Source: Channallabes apus
Taxonomy: Eukaryota; Chordata; Actinopteri; Siluriformes; Clariidae
Direction of reading: 5' to 3'
Assembly (NCBI GenBank): GCA_030522415.1
Contig: CM060126.1
Coordinates: 8,866,852 to 8,930,851, forward strand
DNA length: 64,000 bases
A program made the translations under genes and the position numbers. Positions 35,560-46,500 of this stretch are shown here, piece after piece; positions within the stretch are counted from its first letter, which is position 1; every line of letters begins with the position of its first letter. Under the pieces are notes generated by a model, which had not been told where the DNA came from, did not search any database, and saw nothing but the letters and a program-made list of their open reading frames with translations.

Positions 35560-36811
35560 CAGGTCCTTCTCAAAAAATGTGCATATTGTGATAAAGTTCA
35601 TTATTTTCTGTAATGTACTGATAAACATTAGACTTTCATATATTTTAGATTCATTACACACAACTGAAGCCTTTTATTGTTTTAATATTGATGATTGTGG
35701 CATACAGCTCATGAAACCCCAAAATCCCTATCTCTAAATATTTGCATATTTCATCAAAACTTTCTCTTCACAATATCCCACAGATTCTCTATGGGGTTCA
35801 GGTCAGGAGAGTTGGCAGGCCAATTGAGCACAGTAATACCATGGTCAGTAAACCATTTACCAGTGGTTTTGGCCCTGTGAGCAGGTGCCAGGTCGTGCTG
35901 AAAAATGAAATCTTCATCTCCATAAAACTTTTCAGCAGATGGAAGCATGAAGCGCTCCAAAATCTCCTGATAGCTAGCTGCATTGACCCTGCCCTTGATA
36001 AAACACAGTGGACCAACACCAGCAGCTGACATGGCACCCCAGACCATCACTGACTGTGGGTACTTGACACTGGACTTCAGGCGTTTTGGCATTTCCCTCT
36101 CCCCAGTCTTCCTCCAGACTCTGGCACCTTGATTTCCGAATGACATGCAAAATTTGCAACCTGTAGCCCATTTCTTGCACACGCCTGTACACGGTGGCTC
36201 TGGATGTTTCTACTCCAGACTCAGTCCACTGCTTCCGCAGGTCCCCCAAGGTCTGGAATCGGTCCTTCTCCACAATCTTCCTCAGGGCCCGGTCACCTCT
36301 TCTCGTTGTGCAGCGTTTTCTGCCACACTTTTTCCTTCCCACAGACTTCCCACTGAGGTGCCTTGATACAGCACTCTGGGAACAGCCTATTCGTTCAGAA
36401 ATTTCTTTCTGTGTCTTACCCTCTTGCTTGAGGGTGTCAATGATGGCCTTCTGGACAGCAGTCAGGTCGGCAGTCTTACCCATGATTGTGGTTTTGAGTA
36501 ATGAACCAGGCTAGGAGTTTTTAAAAGCCTCAGGAATCTTTTGCAGGTGTTTAGAGTTAATTAGTTGATTCAGATGATTAGGTTAATAGCTCGTTTAGAG
36601 AACCTTTTCATGATATGCAAATTTGTTGCGATAGGGATTTTAGGTTTTCATGAGCTGCATGCCACAATCGTCAATATTAAAACAATAAAAGGCTTGAACT
36701 ACTTCAGTTGTGTGTAATGAATCTAAAATATATGAAAGTCTAATGTTTATCAGTACATTACAGAAAATAATGAACTTTATCACAATATGCAAATTTTTTG
36801 AGAAGGACCTG
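35560..36811 (-). mobile_element. Tc1-like transposon with long terminal inverted repeats, copy B
   Basis: Ends CAGGTCCTTCTCAAAAAATG and its complement, flanked by TA. It is nearly identical to copy A (18531-19910) but lacks about 130 bp at the junction near 35757, which removes the transposase C-terminus. It is the better preserved of the two through the DNA-binding domain. Confidence 0.9.
35754..36483 (-). pseudogene. frameshifted Tc1-like (DD34E) transposase, copy B
   Basis: The frame from 36483 (MGKTADLTAVQKAIIDTLKQ) covers the paired-like DNA-binding domain, including ERIGCSQSAVSRHLSGKSVG. It shifts at about 36130-36180, after which MVWGAMSAAGVG, FQHDLAPAHRAKTT and [18 protein letters not shown] follow. 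D and E are 34 residues apart. Only one frameshift separates the two halves; the C-terminus is deleted. Confidence 0.85.
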
Positions 36812-37595
36812 TATATGAGTTGAGAAAACCTATGCTAAAAAAAACTTTATCTGAATGCAATGTTTTGTACAGTAATTGCAGATTTCTGTCAATGATTTAA
36901 GACAGCCATGCAAGTCAGTAATGCATGAGATTAGCGTTACCAATGTTTTCTAAAAAAAAAACTTAAAATAATAATAATAAACCTCCGGCAAAAATTCTTG
37001 TCAATACAGTATGCAAACATCAATTGCACGTTCATCAATTTCATGTTAACACTTAATTTCCCATATTAATAAAACCTGACATGAGTGCATTTGTCTTTTG
37101 GGTAAAAAAGAAAAAAAAAAAAAACACAGATGTAAATCTTTATGTTACAAAGTATTTATTTCAAATAGATATGTATAGTGAGCTGCATGTTGCACATAAC
37201 CAGAAAAAATATCATTATTTTGTTTTCTTGGTAACTGCTGTGAAAAAGTATCAAACATGCAAGATTATATTTTGTCATCAGAAATGTTTCCAAGTGATGT
37301 ACAAGAAAGGTTCTCATGCTTCCACCCAACTTTTACCAGTACATAAAAGAAATTCATTGTTGGATCAAGTAAAAAAATGTGTTGTACAAAACAAATATAT
37401 ACATAATAAAGTAAGACCCACTAAAATTAAATGTATGTACTGTAACTGGCTGAGAAATCCTGCTCTAAGTGTTGTTCATGATTGCTCCTGTGCCCTAATG
37501 ACCAGTTTTATGCCTGGAAACATATTTTATCATTATTTATTTTAGCATCCACAATTACCCAAAACCAGCATTTAAACAACTGTTCCCATCATTTT
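36812..37595 (-). other. 3' region of usf1 (3' UTR and flank)
   Basis: Sequence downstream of the usf1 stop codon. Minus-strand AATAAA-type signals occur at about 37537-37542 and 37149-37154; I cannot tell which is used. A 154-codon open frame on the plus strand (37081-37545) has low-complexity content and no family match, and I treat it as chance. Confidence 0.5.
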
Positions 37596-40500
37596 TCATT
37601 GCGGCTCTGCACTTGCTGCTGCTACAATACCATGCTGCCTGAGCTGGCTCCTCAAAATCTGATTTTTTGATTTCCAGTCCTCCACCTAGTGTGTACAAAA
37701 AAGGATTGATTTTTATTTACAAAATAATACATTCAAATTTGGCCTAATGCCTAACTCATGGCTATTTTATTTAAAATCATATCAGGCTAATCCACTTTTG
37801 TGAACATTGATGACTAACTATAAATAACAAGATATGCAAAATATGACATAAAAAGGTCCATGCACTAACTATACACAGCAGCACAGATTTTTATTATTAT
37901 TATGCTATTCACACTTAGCACACTTGGAGGCTGAATAAGGGTACACATTATAGAAATCATTATAAAACCTGAATTTACATGAAATATACAGATGAAATTT
38001 ATTAGGGGTGGGCGATATACCGGTAGTAGTGATGCTCCAATTGATCGGCCACTGATCATGATCGGCCGATATTGGCTAAAAATAGCTTGATCGGCGAACC
38101 CCAAAAGCGCCGATCAAAAAAGCCGATCACTTGACGTAAATTACTTGCGCAAATTTTTCCTTTTTCACACGTGCATGCACGGCACACAGGTAAACAACAG
38201 CAGAGCGGAGCTTACCAGTGGCAACATGAGTTCTCCCATCTGGAAGTTTTTCAAAGTGTCCGATAAAGACGTAAAGTTTTGCAAATTATGTTGTGATGAA
38301 ATCCCTCGAGGTGGAAGCAAGCAACCGCATTTTAACACCACTAACATGATTAGGCATCTTAGAATGCGCCATACAACTGAATATGCCGAGTATGAGAAAT
38401 TAAACCAGCCGAAGACAACATCATCCCCATCCCTCAGTAGTACCCTAGGTATAAGAAGTTTTACATTTTGCTGCCAATTATAAAATGTAATCAGTGTATT
38501 AAGAGGCTACATCCCATTAAGCCAGGTGTGCCCAACCAGTCGATCGCGGTCGGCCGGTCGATCGCGAGAGTAAACTGCCTTTTTTGCCTGGTTTGCCCTT
38601 TCTCTTTCTTCACTATTTCTATGCCTCAAACCTCAAATAAAACAACAACCTTTATAAACATAGTATTTCTTGAGTAAAGAAACACTGTACTTATTTTAAA
38701 AAACAGTTCTTTATTTTCCCTTACAAGATCACTGATTACGTTCGGCTCTGCGCTGAAAATTTAAACCGATGGAATTAGTGGCTGAATTTGAAATCGCATA
38801 CCAACATACTATTTCATATAAATATATGGCAGAAATAGCGAGAGTAGTATGCTAGTACGCTAATCTGAATTTAGCCAGGGTTTTAGCTATAGGCACGTTA
38901 CTAGTAGGGACTCAGTGTTTAAGTAGAGAAGTTGAGAGAGCTGCAACTTCAGCAAAGCAAAAAAAAAAAAAAGGGCAATTTGGAGCGCCATTTCAAAACC
39001 GCGCACAAAGGTACGATGCAGATTTCCCGGCTAAATCAGCTCTACGCAGCCGAAAAAGTCCAGGAATTGAAGAGTTAGCAGCACAGCAGTCCATTTTCAC
39101 CAGGCCAAACACCAAGGGTAAGGCAGCAACTATAGCATCTTATCGCGTCAGTCACGTTCTTGCAAAACGCAAGAAGTCTTTCAAGGATGGCGAAGTTGTG
39201 AAAGAAGCATTTGTCGCGGCTGCAGACGCACTATTTGGTGACTTCAAAAATAAAAGTGATATCATAGCTGCCGTTAAGGATGTGCAATTATTCCGTGGCA
39301 CTGTTACACGGCGATGTGAGGGAATGGCAGAGGATGTCGAGGCGCAGTTAAGGAAGGATATTGAACAGTGTGAATGTTTTTCTTTTCAATTTGATGAGTC
39401 GACTGATGTTGTGGATGTGGCACAGCTGTGTGTTTATTAGAATGTTTTTTGGAGACATGGGTGCAAAAGAAGAGCTAGGGTTAGGGTTAATAACTTTGTC
39501 ACTACAATTAGACTATGTTTTATTATATATATATTAGGGCTACTTTATGTTTGTTTTGTGCACATTAAATATGTAAATATGCTATGAATAGCAACTGGCT
39601 TTCTGTTTGGACTGGTAGATCTCGGCACACTGACAAATTAAAAAGTAGATCTTTGTTTAAAAAAAAAAAAAAAAAAAAAAAAGGTTGGACACCCCTGCAT
39701 TAAGCTGATCTGATGTGTGTTGGTCTGACTGGTCCTCTTTGTTTGGAATAATTTTAAGTTACTCTGCCTTATTTGGGAAAGATGGCCTACAGTAGCCTTA
39801 AGTTCGCATTTTCTAAAATAAACACTTGGTGGTTCTTCAAGATCTTGACTGTAGCCTGTTTCTACAGTTTTTTTTCAATATAGTTAATTTAGAGTTAGTT
39901 TCATTTCTACAAATGGTGCAAACTCTGCTAGATTATAGATAAAAGATTCCCATTCCCCTGATATTCTGTGATCGGCAGATCATGATCTTGTTGCTCGGTA
40001 ATCGGCCCCAAAAGTGCTGATTGGAGCATCTCTAACCGGTAGACACGATTAACCGGTAGAAATTTGTCTACCAATAGAGATTGTGGTCTATCGTCTTATT
40101 CGCGCTTGAGAACATGTCATGTTGCACGTTACGTAACCACGCAATACACATTCACTTCTATGGGAAGCCAAACACATCTAAAGTGGGACAAAACCGGTGG
40201 ATCGCACCCAGCGCTGCCACGCAGGTTTGTGATTCGAGTAGCGCTGCTCAAGTTAATCCGCGCTGGGCGATCCACCGGGCTGCGCGAATAAACCAAATCA
40301 TCTCTGCGCTATCCAGATAGTCGCACTGCGCTGTCCATTGGGCCGTGCAGATATTCGGTTCAATCGGGTGCCACGGTTTCGTCCCACTTTTGATCTGTTT
40401 GGCTTCACATACACTTCGACAATGGAAGAAGACGGTGCAGCAGCAGTGAGTTTGCTTACATGTGACGAAACCAACAACAAGGAGATTGTAAAGAAGAAAG

Positions 40501-43500
40501 GTGCCTCGTCTGTGGTGTGGAATTGGTTTGGGAATAAGAAACGAGACGAACGTGATTTGCAAGTGCACTGTTTTAGCAAGCGGTGGAAACACGTCAAACC
40601 TTTTCTATCATCTGAAATCCAACCATCCAAACGAATATGGCCAAAGTAAAAAAAAAATAAATGCGGCAAACCTCAGCAATTCACAGTTTAAATAAAATTA
40701 CATTATGTAAAACAAATTCTTTGTGTTTTAATTTTTAGTCATGCATTTTCAGATACAAATTGCTATATTGTGATATATATCGTTATCGACGTAGAACATT
40801 GCTTCTACCGTGATAGAAGATTTTGGTTATATCGCCCACCCCTAAAATTTATACATGAATTTAGATGAAAAACATGAATTTACATTAAGAATTGGAATAG
40901 TAATTATGCACGGAGCACTTATTCAAAATAGCAGGATTTCATTTGCATGCTCAAGCAGCATGAATTAGTACAGCTATTCTATATATAGCAGAAGTGATGT
41001 TTTATATGCAATAACATTGATGTTATTTGGCCTACATCACCAAAATCTGAAATTAAATAGAAAAGGGCTTACTTCTTGTCGTAAAAGTTGGTTGTCCATC
41101 CTCAACCTCTCCAGTGTGCTGAGCTCCTCTGCTAATCGATTATTACTTTGCCGTAGCTCCTGAATGTAATCACAGGCCTTTGAGAGGATTCCTCCTTTAC
41201 TCTGTAGCAAACCACAAGGGAGAAAATGGCATTGCATTGCCCTGTTGACTCATGACCTGTAGTGAACTTCCAGGTAAACTGAAACCCACCTGCCCTGTCT
41301 TGGTGGCGTCCAACGTGCAGTCTGGAATGGTTTTGGAAAGCTGAACAATCCAGTTGTTTATCTTATCTCTGCGCCTTCGTTCAACTATAAATTGGGAAAA
41401 AGAATATTACTCAGACTCAAAGAGATTCCTTTTCTCTGATTCTTTAATATAACAATTAGGCAACATACTGCTTCAAGATTTCAAGTCATTTCTCACCTTC
41501 ATTGTGTTGTGCGCGTCGTTTCTCATCTCGAGACGTCCTAGGTGCCTCTGACTTACTGTCAATATAAAATTTACCGCAAAAAAAAAAAAAAAAATCCCTT
41601 CATAAACCTTTAAACATGAAACAATTCTAATAATTTATACTGAATATAAATGGTTGTTACAAGCCTTCATAACATTCTAAATAAGATGGTTTAATTACAT
41701 GTTGCAAGTTTGTGTGCGTGGTGCAATAGATCTCTGGGTTGCTCCTGTCAAAACCTCTTGGGGTGACATCATCACATATAACTGCCCTTAACCAATAATG
41801 AAGAAAAAGTGTAGTTAGTTTTGTATATAAGCGGTTACATATACAAAATATTAATTTTACGCATGTAAATTAATAATGTAACGCATGTAACATGGACCGA
41901 CTAACTATAAATAACAAGATAGGTAAAATATGACATAAAAAGGTCCATGCACCAACTATACACAGCAGCAGAGATTTTTTATTATTATGCTATTCACACT
42001 TAGAGGCTGAATGAGGGTACACATTATAGAAATCATTATAAAATCTGAATTTACATGAAATCTACACATAAACATGAAATTTATACATGAATTTACATTA
42101 AGAATTGGAATAGTAATTATGCACAGAGCACTTATTCAAAATAGCAGCATTTCATTTGCATACTCATGCAGCATAAATTAGTACTGCTATTCTGTCTAAA
42201 TCTGCACAATAGCAAAAGTGATGTTTTATATGCAATAAAACATGACATCTTTAATTAAAAAATTACACAGTTAACATTTAATATTTAATAAGCTCACACT
42301 AAGCACAATGTACATGCTTTATATTATTAATTATATTCTGTAGATTCTATATCTAACAAAAAGTGAGCATAGTAGTCTATTTGTTTACCTGTTTATAAAA
42401 TTAACATTGACTAATACTCTTATCATTTGTAGGACAAAATCTCTTGAGAGTTGTTACATGGTGCAAGTTTGCGAGCGGAATACGAGAGGTAATAGCTTTT
42501 ATAAGAGGCCTTATGCAGGGGTTCTGAGTGGGTTAGTGAAATAGGAGGGTGTGAGTGCTTATGATGCGCACGAGAAGACCTTCCCGTTGAGAGATAGCGT
42601 GGGTTTATTAATTGGGGAACTGAAAATAAACTAAAAAAACAAAAAAAACAACTGAAAACAAAAAACAACCAGAGTGCCACCGTCTGCACGAGCTCCGTCA
42701 TCTCTCAATGACGCCGGCTGTAAATGTAGACTTAGGCTGGGTCTTTTGCCTTTGTTTTTGATCTTGACCCTTGACGTGTGGCTTTGTCTTGAAAGGCCCT
42801 AATACCATACTGGATGCCACCTAATGTTCTCGCAGAGTGCGCATGTATCTGGGGCCCTTAAATAAACGCCTGGAAACCTGATCAATACAAATCACAACAC
42901 TAACAGCGGAATTGCTGGTGTTATGACAACGTCTGTTCAGCAAAACTTGAAACTGAAGGGAATGTTCTAAAAACCTAATAGGATGCCATTCCAGATTAGT
43001 ACATGCTTTTAAAAAAAGAAAGAAAAAAAAAAGATTTTTCCTTTTACCTGTAGGTGTGCCCTGGCTGAGGATTGTGTCAGATGCCTGCATACCAGTGACC
43101 ATAGTGCCTGTTCCAGCATCTGAAATAGTGGCAGGGTAGTAGGTATAATGGGTTTCAGTGCCATCTCCCTCTAAGGCTTCGGACTGAGAGAACACAGCCT
43201 ATTTATCCAGACCAACAGCGGAATTGGTTACAATGAAAGAATAATAATCGGTTATGAAAAACGTCATTATATACATTATATACTTCAAATCAAATCCAAA
43301 TTTTATTTGTCACATACACAGTCATACACAGTACGAAATGCAGTGAAATGCTTATACGACCGCCAGTGACCTTAAAAATGCAAAATAAAAAATCAAAACT
43401 TATGCGTAAGGAATAAATATGAATAAAAAGAAATACTAAAGAAAATAAATTTAACTATTAAAATAAACTGTACAAATAAGGGCACGATAAAAATATTACA

Positions 43501-46500
43501 GAATATAGAAATATAGAAACTTATATATACTTATACAGTGGTGTGAAAAACTATTTGCCCCCCTCCTGATTTCTTATTCTTTTGCATGTTTGTCACACAA
43601 AATGTTTCTGATCATCAAACACATTTAACTATTAGTCAAAGACAACACAAGTAAACACAAAATGCAGTTTTTAAATGAGGGGTTTTATTATTTAGGGAGA
43701 AAAAAAATCCAAACCTACATGGCCCTGTGTGAAAAAGTAATTGCCCCCTGAACCTAATAACTGGTTGGGCCACCCTTAGCAGCAATAACTGCAATCAAGC
43801 GTTTGCGATAACTTGCAACGAGTCTTTTAGTTCATCTTTGCAGAATTGTTGTAATTCAGCTTTATTTGAGGGTTTTCTAGCATGAACCGCCTTTTTAAGG
43901 TCATGCCACAACATCTCAATAGGATTCAGGTCAAGACTTTGACTAGGCCACTCCAAAGTCTTCATTTTGTTTTTGTTCAGCCATTCAGAGGTGGATTTGC
44001 TGGTGTGTTTTGGGTCATTGTCCTGCTGCAGCACCCAAGATCGCTTCAGCTTGAGTTGATGAACAGATGGCCGGACATTCTCCTTCAGGATTTTTTGGTA
44101 GACAGTAGAATTCATGGTTCCATCTATCACAGCAAGCCTTCCAGGTCCTGAAGCAGCAAAACAACCCCAGACCATCACACTACCGCCACCATATTTTACT
44201 GTTGGTATGATGTTCTTTTTCTGAAATGCTGTGTTACTTTTACGCCAGATGTAACGGGACACGCACCTTTCAAAAAGTTCAACTTTTGTCTCGTCGGTCC
44301 ACAAGGTATTTTCCCAAAAGTCTTGGCAATTATTGAGATGTTGTTTTTTTTTTGGCAAAATTGAGACGAGCCTTAATGTTCTTTTTGCTTAAAAGTGGTT
44401 TGCGCCTTGGAAATCTGCCATGCAGGCCGTTTTTGCCCAGTCTCTTTCTTATGGTGGAGTCGTGAACACTGACCTTAATTGAGGCAAGTGAGGCCTGCAG
44501 TTCTTTATATGTTGTCCTGGGGTCTTTTGTGGCCTCTCGGATGAGTTGTCTCTGCGCTCTTGGGGTAATTTTGGTCGGCCGGCCACTCCTGGGAAGGTTC
44601 ACCACTGTTCCATGTTTTTGCCATTTGTGGATAATGGCTCTCACTGTGGTTTGCTGGAGTCCCAAAGCTTTAGAAATGGCTTTATAACCTTTACCAGACT
44701 GATAGATCTCAATTACTTTTGTTCTCATTTGTTCCTGAATTTCTTTGGATCTTGGCATGATGTCTAGCTTTTGAGGTGCTTTTGGTCTACTTCTCTGTGT
44801 CAGGTAGCTCCTATTTAAGTGATTTCTTGATTGAAACAGGTATCAGTAATCAGGCCTGGGGGTGACTACAGAAATTGAACTCAGGTGTGATAAACCACAG
44901 TTAAGTTATTTTTTAACAAGGGGTGCAATCACTTTTTCACACAGGGCCATGTAGATTTGGAGGGGTTTTTTCTCCCTTAATAATGTAAACCTTCATTTAA
45001 AAACTGCATTTTGTGTTCAATTATGTTATCTTTGACTAATAGTTAATGGTTTTTGATGAGCAGAAACATTTAAGTGTGACAAACATGCAAAAGAATAAGA
45101 AATCAGGAAGAGGGCAAATAGTTTTTCACACCACTGTATATACTTGCCTGGGTAACAGGCTGTGTTGTAGCAGGAAACCCAGCAACAACACTGACAGCTG
45201 TGGTCCCATCCGTTTGGGCCTCCAACTGTCCATCTGCAACCTGAATTACCCGATAGGTCACCTGAAAAGAAATGTGAGGATTACTAACATCAAGTTTAAC
45301 AAATCTGTTAAGATCCTACTGTTAGTTGAACAGTCATAATATAAAACATATCTTCGCCAACCACTTGAACCAGAGTAGTGAGATACTACTTATCAGTTTA
45401 ACTTGATCACTTCTACTCTTGTCCTACCTGCCCGATGGGAGGGTACAGTTCCCCTACCTGCCCCCCAGCTCCCTCTGTCTTAAACAGGTATTTTATGGGC
45501 TGCTCGGAGGAAAATGTGGCAGCTGACTGAATAGTTGTAATGGCTGACGGATCCTCGGCAGTAGCCACTACCCCTGATGGAACATCAAAAAAAGCAGGAT
45601 TTTAGTCATAGCATACTTAAGTTTTCATATAGGACTGGGATATGTAAGGAACAAAACATGTCCATCTACAAATTCACAATTAATTATTTTATAATATTAA
45701 CACACCTCAACGGAGTCATCCCTTTGTTAAATAAGTTTTTTTTAATCCAAATACAATCAAGGAGCAAGAAAGCACACCTTCCTTCAACTTTAAGCTTTTT
45801 ATTTATCAGCACTTAAATTACAGTTGTGTGGTCCTCGCCAGTGATATAGTGCAAGTGCAAAGTATAAGGTGTATAACAACTTATTTTTCAGTCAGCACTG
45901 TGTATACCCACTTCTACGTCCAAGACAAAAATATTAGGTTAATTGGCATTCTAATTATCCGTAGTGTGTGAATGAGTGTGAGAGTGAGTACATGCACTGT
46001 ATGTGTGTGCTCTGCAATGGATTGGCACCCCGTCCAGGGTGTCCTCCGCCTTGTCTCTATAAGTCTTCTTGGATAGGCTCCCGGCTTCCCACGACCATGT
46101 ATACAGGATGAAGCAGTATAGTGGATGAGTGAGTGAGTGAGTGAGTAAATTAACAGGGAGAAATAAGCGAACTATCCAAACAAAAATTTGCTTCCAGAAC
46201 TAACATCCTTGTGATGATATATAAGTGCAGTTAAGTAGCAGGAGCTCAGGTAACCACAGCCCAGCGCTCACACACTCACTGTTTATAACAAAACTTTTTT
46301 AAAAATTTCATTTATTTAATGTACTAGATGATGGTTTAAAAAAAATGGAGAATACTGTAAATTTACAGTGTACAGCCATGGCCGAAGTTTTAAATATGAC
46401 AAATATCTATTTTCACAAAGTCTGCTGCTTCAGTGTTTTTAGATCTTTTTGTCAGATGTTACTATGATATACAGCAATGGCCAAAAATTGAGTGACACAA

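Larger units (their letters stand above)
38027..40034 (+). mobile_element. middle hAT-type element of the nest
   Basis: The inverted ends TAGTGATGCTCCAATTGATC and the complement of CTGATTGGAGCATCTCTA are flanked by ACCGGTAG at 38019-38026 and 40035-40042. A BED zinc finger is encoded on the plus strand at 38226-38480: MSSPIWKFFKVSDKDVKFCK, CCDEIPRGG and NMIRHLRMRHTTEY. The rest of its transposase is missing. Confidence 0.85.
38003..40844 (+). mobile_element. outer hAT-type element of a three-level nest
   Basis: The inverted ends TAGGGGTGGGCGATATACC and the complement of GGTTATATCGCCCACCCCTA are flanked by AAATTTAT at 37995-38002 and 40845-40852. A BED-finger-like N-terminus of a transposase is visible on the plus strand at about 40423-40690 (MEEDGAAAVSLL; then GGNTSNLFYHLKSNHPNEYG after a frameshift). 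The middle is occupied by the second element. Confidence 0.85.
37812..41013. repeat. intronic direct duplication, copy 1 (split by nested hAT elements)
   Basis: The two parts 37812-38002 and 40845-41013 together match copy 2 (41899-42239). Shared strings include GACTAACTATAAATAACAAG and GAATTGGAATAGTAATTATG. The copy lies in the last usf1 intron. Confidence 0.85.

Noticed and set aside
37081..37545. 154-codon open frame on the plus strand downstream of usf1
   Set aside because: Low-complexity start (Lys run), no family resemblance, and it overlaps the likely usf1 3' UTR on the other strand.
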